DNA of 64,000 nt from Candidatus Thiodiazotropha sp. (ex Codakia rugifera) (GTDB lineage Bacteria > Pseudomonadota > Gammaproteobacteria > Chromatiales > Chromatiaceae). How positions within the stretch are numbered: position 1 is the first letter of the stretch; each line of letters opens with the position of its first letter. The DNA lies in NCBI GenBank assembly GCA_025656675.1, contig JAHXHN010000004.1:186001-250000 (forward strand), read 5' to 3'. A model generated the notes under the pieces. It searched no databases and had not been told where the DNA came from. It was given only the letters and a program-made list of their open reading frames with translations. Both the position numbers and the translations under genes were made by a program. This document shows, piece by piece, positions 1 to 8,284 of this stretch.

Positions 1-573
1 ATCCTACAGGAACGTGAATTCGAGCGTGTGGGTGGGACTGAATCAATCACGTTGGATGCCAGAGTCATTGCGGCAACCCAGGTAGCTTTAGCAGAGTCTA
101 TCAAGAGAAATGAATTTAGATCTGATCTCTACTGGCGCCTCAATGTCATTCACATAGAAATCCCCCCATTACGGGAACGAAGAGAAGACATTGTCTATCT
201 TGCCAGGTTGTTCGTCTCAGAATATGTCAATAAATCCGGAAACAATATTAAAGGTCTATCAAAGGAGATGGAGTTACACCTGCAATCCATGACCTTTCCA
301 GGAAACGTCCGTGAACTGAAAAATATTATTGAAAGAGCGGTCACCTTGTGTGATGCCCCATGGATCGGCATCAATGACTTACTGACCCAGGATAGTGAAA
401 GCAACAACAATGGTACGACAACGCTTAGGCAATCAATTGAAGAAGCGGAACGCAAGGCGATCAATAGGGCATTAGCCGAAAATGAAGGCAAAATAAGTCA
501 GGCGGCGGATGCACTTGGAATATCACGTAAAAATCTTTGGGAAAAGATGAAGCGCCACGGAATTGAAAGATAA
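1..573 (+). CDS. Sigma-54-dependent transcriptional regulator, C-terminal part (5' end outside window)
   Basis: The reading frame is open from base 1, so the gene starts upstream of the window. The first visible residues (ILQEREFERVGG, then DARVIAATQ) match the second half of the AAA+ sigma-54 interaction domain of NtrC-type activators. They are followed by the conserved FRSDLYWRLNV and PPLRERREDI stretches and FPGNVRELKNIIERAV. The last 40 or so residues form a Fis-type helix-turn-helix (ISQAADALGISRKNLWEKMKRHGI). Such proteins hydrolyse ATP to open sigma-54 RNA polymerase promoters. The N-terminal signal domain (receiver, PAS or other) and the GAFTGA loop are not in view, so the stimulus and targets cannot be named. 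A downstream start codon at 28 would cut into the AAA+ fold and is not the true start. Confidence 0.93.
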   Translation: MLQEREFERVGGTESITLDARVIAATQVALAESIKRNEFRSDLYWRLNVIHIEIPPLRERREDIVYLARLFVSEYVNKSGNNIKGLSKEMELHLQSMTFPGNVRELKNIIERAVTLCDAPWIGINDLLTQDSESNNNGTTTLRQSIEEAERKAINRALAENEGKISQAADALGISRKNLWEKMKRHGIER

Positions 574-606
574 GCTGAGCGTTATTCTTACGATACCACT
601 AGCTAT

Positions 607-1284
607 CTAAACGACACGCTTGGCAAACCAGATAATGTGCCGTGCACCCTTCGAACCCCGTGCGCGCACTCGTACCTCTTCGACCTCGAAACCCACCTTT
701 CGCAGCCGCTGATGAAATACCCGGTCTGGACTGGCCGACCACACGGCTAACACCCCATGAGGGCGCAAAGCAGCATAGGCCGAATTTAATCCACTCATGC
801 TGTACAGCCAATCGTTCTCTTTACGAGTGAGCCCCTCCGGACCATTATCCACATCCAGTAAGATCGCATCGAACGCCTGCTGTTCTGCCTTGAGTATACG
901 GGCAACATCCACCTCTCGCACAGACACGCGTGGATCTTGCAGTGGATGACCGGCATGCGCACCGAGTGGTCCCCTATTCCATGCCACGACTGCCGGCACT
1001 AGTTCAGCCACCATGACCTTTGCCTGGTCACCTGCGGTACGGAGCGCCGCAGCCAAAGTAAACCCCATACCCAGTCCACCAATGAGTAGTCTCGGTTTAA
1101 CACAATTTTTCAGTCGGGCACAGGTCTGCTCCGCCAGTGCATCCTCAGAGCCATGGACACGGGTACTCATCAGTTCACCATGGCCTGCTATTTTGATCGA
1201 GAAATCATCGTCCCGCTGATATAGACGCAGTTCCCCACCATTTCCAGGCACTTGCGTACTATCAAGTAAAATCCAAGGATTCAT
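607..1284 (-). CDS. Spermidine synthase-like methyltransferase-fold protein
   Basis: The protein has a Rossmann methyltransferase fold like that of spermidine synthases. LLIGGLGMGFTLAAAL is the glycine-rich SAM/decarboxy-SAM loop, VAELVPAVVAWNRG carries the acidic residue after strand 2, and FDAILLDVDNGPEG is the strand 4 motif. Members of this SpeE-like group in gammaproteobacteria are often annotated only as spermidine synthase or SAM-dependent methyltransferase, and the substrate is unproven. The start is uncertain. I use the ATG at 1284, just before NPWILLDS, which is how homologues typically begin; the frame stays open to a TTG at 1347. The gene is convergent with the sigma-54 activator gene and shares no operon in view. 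Confidence 0.75.
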   Translation of the reverse strand: MNPWILLDSTQVPGNGGELRLYQRDDDFSIKIAGHGELMSTRVHGSEDALAEQTCARLKNCVKPRLLIGGLGMGFTLAAALRTAGDQAKVMVAELVPAVVAWNRGPLGAHAGHPLQDPRVSVREVDVARILKAEQQAFDAILLDVDNGPEGLTRKENDWLYSMSGLNSAYAALRPHGVLAVWSASPDRVFHQRLRKVGFEVEEVRVRARGSKGARHIIWFAKRVV

Positions 1285-1385
1285 ACGATTCAAAACACTG
1301 ACCTCGAGTTTTGCAAATACAAACCTTCCACCTTCCCTCTTGCCCAAGGTGTTTTATTCAGGATTTTCAGGCTGGATTTGATACT

Positions 1386-1420
1386 AGGGCCTGTTAACAC
1401 AAATTTGATCACCACTGCCA
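1386..1420 (+). repeat. 35-bp dispersed repeat, copy 1
   Basis: This 35-bp stretch (begins AGGGCCTGTTAACAC, ends CACTGCCA) recurs at 13997-14031 in the same orientation with 32 of 35 bases identical. Both copies lie in intergenic DNA. The sequence resembles the terminal inverted repeat of an insertion sequence, but I find no opposite end and no transposase near either copy, so it is probably a solo remnant. Confidence 0.5.
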
Positions 1421-1531
1421 TAGTGATTCACAAAATGATTGAGAATAGATTCCAATGTCATACCATGCAGGGGAATATTGATATTGAAATCACTCAATTT
1501 ATCACCCTGCTTCGACCATTATTGGGGTTAA

Positions 1532-1816
1532 TCATTTATCTGAAGCATCTGGATTTTTTTCTATGGCGCTTTGGTCGCGCTTTTCTGCTTTTTTCACACG
1601 AATTTTATTGCCACCGATATCCCTGGCATTAAGGCCTTTGATAGCGGCCTTAGCCTCACCTGCACGGGGCATTTCAACGAAACCGAAGCCCTTGGATTTT
1701 CCTGTTTCTTTATCCATTACAATTTTACAATACTGAACATTCCCATACTCCTTGAACAAAGTATGCAACTCAGCTTCCGTCGTATCCCGAGTCAAGTTAC
1801 GTAATAAAATTTTCAT
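1532..1816 (-). CDS. RNA-binding protein with one RRM domain
   Basis: This is a small single-RRM protein of about 94 residues. RNP2 is visible as ILLRNL near the N-terminus and RNP1 as KGFGFVEM in the middle, with the usual beta-alpha-beta spacing, followed by a lysine-rich tail (RVKKAEKR). Stand-alone RRM proteins of this size occur in many aquatic proteobacteria and cyanobacteria and are thought to bind RNA, sometimes under cold stress; the target is unknown. I chose the ATG at 1816 because it directly precedes the first RRM strand; an upstream TTG at 1840 is possible. No clear Shine-Dalgarno is seen for either. Confidence 0.88.
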   Translation of the reverse strand: MKILLRNLTRDTTEAELHTLFKEYGNVQYCKIVMDKETGKSKGFGFVEMPRAGEAKAAIKGLNARDIGGNKIRVKKAEKRDQSAIEKNPDASDK

Positions 1817-1875
1817 GTATGTACCAAACAATGAGTTCAAGCTGAATCTGCGGATTCAGCTTGAAGTGAGTGTAT

Positions 1876-1896
1876 ATATTAACCCGGCAACCGAAT
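1876..1896 (-). repeat. 21-bp GGTTGCCGGGTTAAT motif, copy 1
   Basis: On the minus strand this reads ATTCGGTTGCCGGGTTAATAT. Two related copies occur on the plus strand at 28769-28789 and 38507-38527, differing at a few positions. It lies between the RRM gene and the DUF5062 gene. Its function is unknown. Confidence 0.35.
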
Positions 1897-1926
1897 ATGT
1901 CGTATTCAGGGCTTCAAGAATGCCCT

Positions 1927-2184
1927 CTAAAGAAGTGGATGGCCTTCCGGTAGCTGTTTTGCGTACCAGATAGCTAGTTTGTGTTTCATGGTTTGCTGTG
2001 AAACCTGATCTTCAGGCAAAGCCTGAATGACTTTATCGTGTACCAATAGTCGATAGATGTACAGGATCTTTTCACTTGCAGAATCCGTCGGCTCGAATTC
2101 TGCAGCACCCCGTGCTTCAGCGTATTTTACACCTGCAATAATTGCCCCTCTAACCAGTTCAGCTTTGTTTTTTAGCTTCTTCAT
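1927..2184 (-). CDS. DUF5062 family small protein
   Basis: This 85-residue soluble protein begins MKKLKNKAELVRGAI and contains FEPTDSASEKILYIYRLLVH and HKLAIWYAKQLPEGHPL. These stretches match my memory of the DUF5062 family, a small helical family found mainly in Vibrio and other gammaproteobacteria. No function is established. Its start overlaps the 3' end of the upstream membrane-protein gene by 26 bp, so the two are probably co-transcribed and translationally coupled. Confidence 0.65.
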   Translation of the reverse strand: MKKLKNKAELVRGAIIAGVKYAEARGAAEFEPTDSASEKILYIYRLLVHDKVIQALPEDQVSQQTMKHKLAIWYAKQLPEGHPLL

Positions 2185-2788
2185 GGTCGTCTCCGGTTTT
2201 CAGATGCGTTTGTGTCAATCTTCGATGCACAACCATCAGAATAAAAATCAAACAGACTCCAGCTATAACCGCAGGAAAAAGCACGGTTGTCAACGAATAG
2301 TGCTCCAGGGCCATGATAACCAGCGTATTACGCATCATAAACAGTAGGAAAAATCTTAAGTCCTCATCATAAGGACGAACAAATGCTTTTCTGATAGTCG
2401 GCCCAAACCCGACCACATCAATAGCGGTCAATATGACAACGGCCCATAGTGGATCTGATGTAAAGTACCATATCGGCAGTGACATCAGTGCCGTTATAAA
2501 AAACACCCAGTCGATTGAACTAATTGTAATATCTGATTTTGTTCTATATGCCAAGAAGGCCACATAGAATGTGATTAATCCGGAAATACCGATAGGCCAT
2601 GCCCCTACACCTCCTCCCTCTTCGAACTGGGCTAAAAAAACAATAAATGTTGTGGATCCCCAAATTATCCAGGAAAACACATGGGGCTTTGTCTGACCCA
2701 GAATGATAGAGCGTATGTAGGGATAAAACGCAATAAACGTCAACCCAATCGCAACCAGGCTGAATAGTTCCTTAAGCCCACTACCCAT
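2159..2788 (-). CDS. Multi-pass membrane protein, PQ-loop/SWEET-like
   Basis: The 209-residue protein has about six or seven hydrophobic segments. It contains two similar halves with proline-rich helices (FIAFYPYIRSI...KPHVFSWIIWG and VVGFGPTIRKAFVRPYDEDLRFF), the pattern of PQ-loop/SemiSWEET-type transporters. The second half resembles the first, suggesting internal duplication. The substrate cannot be told from sequence. It precedes and overlaps the DUF5062 gene on the same strand. The assignment to the PQ-loop fold is an inference from motif pattern only. Confidence 0.6.
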   Translation of the reverse strand: MGSGLKELFSLVAIGLTFIAFYPYIRSIILGQTKPHVFSWIIWGSTTFIVFLAQFEEGGGVGAWPIGISGLITFYVAFLAYRTKSDITISSIDWVFFITALMSLPIWYFTSDPLWAVVILTAIDVVGFGPTIRKAFVRPYDEDLRFFLLFMMRNTLVIMALEHYSLTTVLFPAVIAGVCLIFILMVVHRRLTQTHLKTGDDHEEAKKQS

Positions 2789-3409
2789 AATTTAATAACA
2801 TGTTTTTAAATGCCGTCTGAAGCCTCAGATTCACAGCCAGATGAAAGATAGGACTCATTGGCTCAGGTATTGTAACAAGCTTACAGCAAATTGAAGTCAA
2901 ACATACGCCAAATACCATTCCCTAAATATCCCTTTGATAACAACATGTTATTACCTCATGAAAAGGATTACACAGTATTGTTAGGTAGATTGACAGAAAG
3001 CTCCAATTCCGGGATACATCTCATATTGGACAACGTCAGAGCAGTGTATAAACTGGGCAGCACAGCTCAACACCAAGCCATAACATGTTTCGTACTTGGT
3101 CGCGGTATTGAACTAAACCGGTATGGAACAGATGACAACATATACACCTGACATTGAATTTGAAACATCGCCCTGTCCTATGGGATGTCGGCAAGCCACA
3201 GGGGCCAGCACACCACTAGCAGCGCTTATATCCGCTTACCCTGCCGGGTATCACTATGGAATAAACAGGTTTAGTCACGGTCTGGGCCAGGAAGCCGGAT
3301 TGATCTGTAGACTTCATGCCACGGTGCATTTATCCATACACCCTTCGTAGGTTATTGTTAGATTCAGGATGAAAAAAACTGCGGCCAGCCACCTCCTAAC
3401 GACACTGCT
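2789..3409 (+). other. Intergenic region with apparent gene remnants
   Basis: This 620-bp stretch lies between the divergent membrane-protein gene and the flippase. It holds two short overlapping open frames (2891-3151 and 3123-3350) without recognisable full domains. The only recognisable piece is the methyltransferase-like N-terminus described at 3132. The rest looks like non-functional or promoter DNA. Confidence 0.4.
3132..3206 (+). pseudogene. Possible truncated N-terminus of a class I methyltransferase
   Basis: The frame from the ATG at 3132 begins MTTYTPDIEFETSPCPMGC. The pattern D-[IV]-E-F-x4-C-P-[ML]-G-C is typical of the zinc-binding-like N-terminus of a class of SAM-dependent methyltransferases found in polysaccharide and lipid loci. 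After about 25 codons the similarity ends; the frame runs on to 3350 without methyltransferase motifs. It sits directly upstream of a flippase, the sort of neighbour such a gene would have. The call is tentative because the recognisable part is short. Confidence 0.3.
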
Positions 3410-4930
3410 ATGAATGCCAGACACAAAGAATTAACGCGTGGCAGCCGTCTTGCGAAAAATGTAGTCTGGAATCTGCTCAGTGTTGCTGTGCCCTTTCTGG
3501 TAGCGATTATCACAATACCGATTCTTATCGATGCAATCGGCAAGGAACGTTTTGGCTTACTGGCCATCAGTTGGATGTTTGTAGGCTATTTCAGCCTGTT
3601 TGACTTTGGGCTGGGTCGAGCATTGACTGTGTTGGTGGCTAAATATCTTGGTGAAAGCCGGGAACAGGAGATACCAAGTCTTATCTGGACCGCCTTGACC
3701 TTGATGTCCATCCTCGGCGTTGTCGGATTTGTTGTCATACTCTGGTTGTCTCCGTGGCTTGTTGGCGAAGTCTTGAACGTTCCACCTGAACTGGTTGAGG
3801 AGACACGCCGGGCATTCTATCTTCTCTCAGCCTCTATCCCACTGGTGATCATCACCGTGGGGCTACGTGGTGTGATCGGAGCCTATCAGCGGTTTGATCT
3901 GCTGACAGCTGTCAGAATTCCCATGGGTATACTCACTTTTGTCGGACCGGTTGCTGTATTACCGTTTTCAGTCAGCCTCTATCCGATTGTAGGCGTATTG
4001 CTGGCAGGACGATTTCTAGCCACCTTGGTACACCTGCTTCTGCTGTTTCGCATCCTGCCTGAAATCAAGCAGCATTACGTACTGGATAGCAGGCAAATAA
4101 GGCCACTACTGGGATTTGGTGGATGGATGACGATCAGCAACATGATAGTACCCATGATGGTCTCCATGGACCGATTTGTCATCGGTGCGGTGTTATCAGT
4201 AACAGCAGTAGCATTCTACACCACTCCCTATGAGGTCGTATCAAGATTACTGGTCATTCCAACTGCTTTTGTAGCGGTACTGCTACCCGCTCAGTCAACA
4301 GTCCTGGCAGTTGGAAATCATCATGATCGTGAACACTCAGCACGGCTTTTCAACAAGAGCTTAAGTTATATTTTCATCACCTTGTTTCCCTTGGTACTGA
4401 TGATTTCCGTGTTCTCCTTCGATGCGCTGAATTTATGGGTAGGCGAGGAATTTGCCGAAAATGGCTATCTGGTCATGCAGTGGCTGGCTGTAGGGGTTTT
4501 ATTCTATGGCTTGTCCCTGGTGCCGTTTTCTCTGGTCCAGTCAGCGGAACATCCTGACTGGTCAGCAAAGTTACATATGCTGGAGCTACCGCTCTACCTC
4601 GGTGCACTATGGTGGGCCTTATTGGAATATGGCATTCTAGGGGCTGCAGTGGTATGGACACTGCGTGCACTTATAGATGCTTTGGCACTCTACGCCATGG
4701 CACTAGTTCTTATACCGGAATGCAGGGCATCAACAGTTCGTCTTGGCGTTGCACTGCTCAGCGCAATCTCTCTCTTTTTCCTGGCAGCAATGCTGGAAGG
4801 ACTTCTATACAAAATTCTGTTTGCATTCTTTTTCCTGACCACCTTTGCATTATTGGTCTGGTATCGTGTTTTTGAACAGAACGAAAGGAACTGGCTACTT
4901 AACAGCCTGGGTATTGGAGGAGATATGTGA
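3410..4930 (+). CDS. Polysaccharide flippase (Wzx/RfbX, MOP superfamily)
   Basis: The 506-residue integral membrane protein has about 12-14 hydrophobic helices. Its N-terminus (NVVWNLLSVAVPFLVAIIT, then RFGLLAISWMFVGYFSLFDFGLGRALT) is characteristic of oligosaccharide flippases that move undecaprenyl-linked repeat units across the inner membrane. Length and hydropathy fit a complete gene. It stands alone: no glycosyltransferase, polymerase or sugar-nucleotide genes are in the window. Apparent fragments flank it on both sides and a MITE lies 53 bp after the stop, which suggests it is the survivor of a degraded or rearranged cluster. The end (GATATGTGA) overlaps a possible GTG start of a lost downstream gene. 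Confidence 0.9.
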   Translation: MNARHKELTRGSRLAKNVVWNLLSVAVPFLVAIITIPILIDAIGKERFGLLAISWMFVGYFSLFDFGLGRALTVLVAKYLGESREQEIPSLIWTALTLMSILGVVGFVVILWLSPWLVGEVLNVPPELVEETRRAFYLLSASIPLVIITVGLRGVIGAYQRFDLLTAVRIPMGILTFVGPVAVLPFSVSLYPIVGVLLAGRFLATLVHLLLLFRILPEIKQHYVLDSRQIRPLLGFGGWMTISNMIVPMMVSMDRFVIGAVLSVTAVAFYTTPYEVVSRLLVIPTAFVAVLLPAQSTVLAVGNHHDREHSARLFNKSLSYIFITLFPLVLMISVFSFDALNLWVGEEFAENGYLVMQWLAVGVLFYGLSLVPFSLVQSAEHPDWSAKLHMLELPLYLGALWWALLEYGILGAAVVWTLRALIDALALYAMALVLIPECRASTVRLGVALLSAISLFFLAAMLEGLLYKILFAFFFLTTFALLVWYRVFEQNERNWLLNSLGIGGDM

Positions 4931-4983
4931 AGGTACTCTTATATTTCAGGCTTGGCATGGAACTGGTGGAATGTAAGGATTAA
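4927..4983 (+). pseudogene. Possible 5' stub of a gene interrupted by the MITE
   Basis: A GTG at 4927 overlaps the flippase stop codon and has a good upstream GGAGG. The frame reads MKVLLYFRLGMELVECKD and then stops at a TAA formed at the edge of the MITE's TTAA target site. MKVLLYF is a common beginning of glycosyltransferases and similar Rossmann proteins. No continuation of such a gene is visible beyond the element, so the rest has been lost or was never there. Low confidence. Confidence 0.25.
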
Positions 4984-5132
4984 GGAAGCTCTGAACAAGT
5001 CTGGGTGAGCCAGAAAACTCTCACATCAAGGTGTCAATCGCAGATAATAGCCACTCTATTGCCAAGATTGACAACGCAGAGGCGGAAGTTTTTAGCCACA
5101 AGATGGCCGTCCATGACTAGTTCAGAGCTTCC
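4984..5132. mobile_element. 149-bp MITE with IS5-type ends and TTAA target duplication
   Basis: The left end (4984-5001, GGAAGCTCTGAACAAGTC) and the reverse complement of the right end (5115-5132, GGAAGCTCTGAACTAGTC) match at 17 of 18 bases. A TTAA sits immediately outside each end (4980-4983 and 5133-5136). Ends beginning GGAAG-C-N-C-T-GAAC and a 4-bp YTAR-type duplication are typical of the IS5 group. The 149 bp contain no open frame of note, so this is a non-autonomous miniature element that would need a transposase encoded elsewhere. Confidence 0.82.
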
Positions 5133-5187
5133 TTAAGCTGTCATACTCGAAATACAATACGATGTTGATTTAGACAACCGTCCAGCT

Positions 5188-5219
5188 AAAAAAAAAGCGC
5201 CATTTAAGGCGCTTTTTTT
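5188..5219. terminator. Bidirectional intrinsic terminator
   Basis: A run of nine A, then GCGCC-ATTTAA-GGCGC and seven T. The A-run and T-run make it work in both directions. It lies 21 bp beyond the soxB stop on the minus strand and also blocks plus-strand transcription from the flippase/MITE side. Confidence 0.85.
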
Positions 5220-5240
5220 ATTTCGCGAACTGACTCTCAT

Positions 5241-7016
5241 TCACGCAGGATAATCCGCAATCCCTGGATTACCCTTCACCCCCAGCAGTTTTGGCGTGTT
5301 GAGCTTCTTGATCTTCACTGTCTTCTGATCGCGCAGGTATTTCGCGACCACATCCCAGATAGGCTCACCTGGCGACTTTGAACCCACTGTAGCCCAACCG
5401 GACACCATATAGCTTTTGTTTGCTTCGATCTTTGTTCCATCATCCAGGGTCATGTTGGTAACACGCTTACCGAAACCTGCACCGGGCTCGCAAACATAGT
5501 CGAGACCACCGACACGTACCATGTCACCCCCCTGCTGATAATAAGGATCTTTATTGAAAAGGTTATCGCTGACATCTTCTAAAATCGCCTTGATGTCACT
5601 CCCCTTCATCTCCCGCCGATAGGTCTCCGGATAGGTAATGCAGGTCTGGTCCATAACATTATCCATGGTGATCTTCTGACCCGGCAATACTGTCGTGCCC
5701 CAGCGAAAGCCTGGGGATAGCGAGATCTGTGCATCGTTGACGGTGGTCAACGCATCGCAAATCACCTGGTCGAATGTGCCATTGAAGTTGCCACGACGAA
5801 ACAGGGTCTCTTCAGTGACGGCCAACTCTTCGTTCAATTTATCCTTATAAGGGGCGCGCACCTCATCGATGTAGGCCTGCATCGACTTATCTGCCGGCAG
5901 CATGTTGGAGAAGATCGGTAACAACCGATAGCGAAAATCCCGAACCTTGCCCCCCTTCACATCCAGATCCATGACACCGAGGAATTTGCCATTAGAACCG
6001 GCGTTGGTGACCAGCGTCTTGCCACCCGCATTCTTGACAACCGTTGGCGCTGGCATACCGTCGTGTGTATGCCCACCGAAGATAACATCGATACCTGAGA
6101 CACGTGATGCCATCTTGAGATCTACATCCATGCCGTTGTGAGAGATGACAACCACCACATCAGGTTTTTCGTTTTCACGTATCGTATCGACAACACCCTG
6201 CATCAGTTCATCCTGGATACCAAAGGTCCAGTCGGGGATAAAGCGCTGCGGATTGGCGATCGGTGTATAGGGAAAAGCCTGGCCGATCACCGCCACTCTG
6301 GCACCACCAACCTGCTTTATCACATAGGGTTTAAAAGCGTTGCCATCATCCTCATTGAAGCCATCAAAATCAGGGAATTTATAGTCGAACAGTGCCTCTT
6401 CACGGACTCTCACATTCTGTGCCACAAAGTCGCCCTTGAAGTCGGCAACATTCGCGATCACCTCTTCATCCAGGTAGGTAAATTCCCAGTGGCCGGTCAT
6501 CACGTCAACACCCAGTCTGTTACAGGCACCGACCATATCCTTGCCGCGGGTCCAATATGCTGTACCGGAACCCTGCCAGGTATCACCGCCATCGAGTAAC
6601 AAGCTGTTACCGGGCCCCCTGTCGTCACGAAGTCGTTGCACCAATGTCTTTAAATGAGCAAACCCACCAACCTTACCGTATTTACCTGCAGCAGTATTAA
6701 AATCGAGGTAACTATAGGCGTGAGATTCGATACTGCCCGGGGCTATACCAAAATGCTTAAGTAGTTTATCACCGACCAGATGAGGTGCTTTGTTATAGGC
6801 ATAATCTATACCCAGGTTGACATTGGGTTCGCGGAAATAGATGGGATTCAACTGAGCATGGGTGTCAGTGATATGCAGTAGTGACAGATTGCCGAATTTT
6901 GGCACCTCATAGAGGTCAGCCGGTTGCTTTGCTGCTGCAAAGACTGAAGACGGCATCATACCGGCTGCACCGGCCAAGCCCATCAGGCGAAGAAATTCGC
7001 GTCTAGAAATACTCAT
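5241..7016 (-). CDS. soxB: Thiosulfohydrolase SoxB
   Basis: SoxB is the periplasmic di-manganese enzyme that hydrolyses sulfate from the cysteine-S-thiosulfonate carried by SoxY, in the Sox thiosulfate-oxidation pathway. The 591-residue length is normal. The N-terminus SRREFLRLMG followed by a hydrophobic stretch is a twin-arginine signal, fitting folded export. Metallophosphoesterase motifs follow in order: ITDTHAQLNP (about 48-58), LLDGGDTWQGSG, TGHWEF, VVISHNGMDV and IFGGHTHDG; the 5'-nucleotidase C-terminal domain comes after. The start has a clean GGAGG 10 nt upstream. No soxXA, soxYZ or soxCD is in the window; an isolated soxB is usual in several symbiont and Chromatiales genomes. A bidirectional terminator lies just past the stop. 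Confidence 0.97.
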   Translation of the reverse strand: MSISRREFLRLMGLAGAAGMMPSSVFAAAKQPADLYEVPKFGNLSLLHITDTHAQLNPIYFREPNVNLGIDYAYNKAPHLVGDKLLKHFGIAPGSIESHAYSYLDFNTAAGKYGKVGGFAHLKTLVQRLRDDRGPGNSLLLDGGDTWQGSGTAYWTRGKDMVGACNRLGVDVMTGHWEFTYLDEEVIANVADFKGDFVAQNVRVREEALFDYKFPDFDGFNEDDGNAFKPYVIKQVGGARVAVIGQAFPYTPIANPQRFIPDWTFGIQDELMQGVVDTIRENEKPDVVVVISHNGMDVDLKMASRVSGIDVIFGGHTHDGMPAPTVVKNAGGKTLVTNAGSNGKFLGVMDLDVKGGKVRDFRYRLLPIFSNMLPADKSMQAYIDEVRAPYKDKLNEELAVTEETLFRRGNFNGTFDQVICDALTTVNDAQISLSPGFRWGTTVLPGQKITMDNVMDQTCITYPETYRREMKGSDIKAILEDVSDNLFNKDPYYQQGGDMVRVGGLDYVCEPGAGFGKRVTNMTLDDGTKIEANKSYMVSGWATVGSKSPGEPIWDVVAKYLRDQKTVKIKKLNTPKLLGVKGNPGIADYPA

Positions 7017-7659
7017 TATCTCATCCTCCAGTTATTGGATGCTGGAACTATTCTGTACCGCAGAACACCATTCGGCAGGGTTCACAGACTTGTTTTAGTA
7101 TAATGATCAGGTTGCCGTAGATTCCCCTACACAGGGTACTGTTAGATCCCAACGGGTATCTAACCTGCAACAAAAAGACCAGCTGTATAACCGGAAGGTG
7201 CCTGTTTATCTCAATACCTTCCAGCCATCCAGCTGGCCTTTCCCCATAAAGTTGCTCCGGGCATGGCATGGGGAGGGAGTATTATGTAACCCTTTGTAGC
7301 CACTTGAAAATCCCGGCATACTAGCGTATCGATAGTGGTTTTCCTTAACCTGATGTAACGTCCAACACGGGTACACCGTCAACCTAACAACTTAGGATGC
7401 AGTGTGCTTCATATCACTCAAGGCGCCCCGAAGGAGGTGCCCTTGGGGTACAAGGCGCAATCCGCAGGCAATGGCATGCCCCTTTCAAGGACTGCAATGC
7501 CCCATTGAGTGATGTGGGGCGCACCCTTCGTGCCAGCCAGGAAGTGGATCTGCATTGTTGTACTCCCTTGAATCAGCTACGGCTAGTCATACGATCGCAC
7601 GCTTAGCAGCTAACCGCATCCTGAATGGCTACATCCTGAGTCATCAGGTTGACGGTGAA
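7017..7659. other. Intergenic region upstream of soxB
   Basis: These 643 bp should hold the soxB promoter on the minus strand. I find no convincing coding frame; short open frames at 7048-7269 (minus) and 7397-7606 (plus) have no recognisable features. The main structure is the inverted repeat 7413-7513 listed separately. Confidence 0.5.
7413..7513. other. Inverted-repeat-bounded, possibly structured intergenic element
   Basis: ATCACTCAA at 7413-7421 pairs with TTGAGTGAT at 7505-7513, enclosing 83 bases that include further self-complementary runs (CCCC...GGGG around 7426-7448, GGCATGCC at 7473-7480). It could be a small RNA, an attenuator or the remains of a repeat. No T-run follows, so it is not a simple terminator. 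Tentative. Confidence 0.3.
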
Positions 7660-8280
7660 CTAATGTAGTTCCTGCTCCAGAGTCAGCATCATGCGCATCA
7701 GATGAGAGAGTGAATCAGCCTGCATCTTCTCCATAACTCTGGAGCGATGAGCCTCCACCGTTGAAAGGGTGATACCCAACTGCTCTGAGATGTTTTTGTT
7801 GCGCATACCTGTGATGACCAGATCGAGCACCTCTCTTTCACGTGGCGTAAGCTGATCAAGATGCTCGTGAATCTCTGACAGTCGCGATGCCTCCCCACGT
7901 CGTTCTGCATCCATAGCTATGGCACGATGTACGCTATCCAGGAGGATCTGATCACGAAAAGGCTTTTCTATAAAATTAACCGCGCCCGCCTGTACGGCAC
8001 GTACTGCCATCGGCACGTCTCCATGTCCGGAAATAATGATGACAGGTGGGTGAATCGGTTGTTCGATCAGCTTCTCCTGCATATCCAAACCACTCATTCC
8101 AGGCATCCGAATATCAACCACCAGACAGCCTGGCAGTGCTGCATTGAACCGTTCCAAATATTCAACTGCAGAGGCGTAACAGATGACGGGCAACCCGACT
8201 GACTCAAATAACAATTTTAATGCGTTGCGCACTTCTTCATCGTCATCCACCACAAAAACAGTCGGCTTTATCTGATTCAT
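7660..8280 (-). CDS. TtrR/FixJ-type response regulator
   Basis: The 206-residue protein has an N-terminal receiver domain (VFVVDDDEEVRNAL with the acidic pair, phospho-acceptor Asp in LVVDIRMPGMSG, and the Lys of FIEKPF) and a C-terminal LuxR/FixJ helix-turn-helix (LTPREREVLDLVITGMRNKNI, TVEAHRSRVMEKM). It lies 4 nt after the sensor kinase gene, so the pair is one operon. With the PhnD-like sensor next door it resembles TtrR of the tetrathionate system and related pairs in sulfur bacteria. A role in controlling sulfur metabolism is inferred from this and from the neighbouring soxB. Confidence 0.88.
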   Translation of the reverse strand: MNQIKPTVFVVDDDEEVRNALKLLFESVGLPVICYASAVEYLERFNAALPGCLVVDIRMPGMSGLDMQEKLIEQPIHPPVIIISGHGDVPMAVRAVQAGAVNFIEKPFRDQILLDSVHRAIAMDAERRGEASRLSEIHEHLDQLTPREREVLDLVITGMRNKNISEQLGITLSTVEAHRSRVMEKMQADSLSHLMRMMLTLEQELH

Positions 8281-8284
8281 GGTG

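Noticed and set aside
6138-6599. 153-codon frame antisense to soxB
   Set aside because: Lies wholly within conserved soxB coding sequence and has no features of its own.
7048-7269. Minus-strand 73-codon frame upstream of soxB
   Set aside because: No recognisable motif, signal or ribosome site; it lies in the soxB promoter region.
7397-7606. Plus-strand 69-codon frame in the same region
   Set aside because: Overlaps the inverted-repeat element and has no protein-like pattern.
7580-7615. CTTAGCAGCTAAC resembles the tag end of tmRNA
   Set aside because: No tmRNA acceptor stem, no TTCAA arm and no other tmRNA features are nearby; a short chance match.
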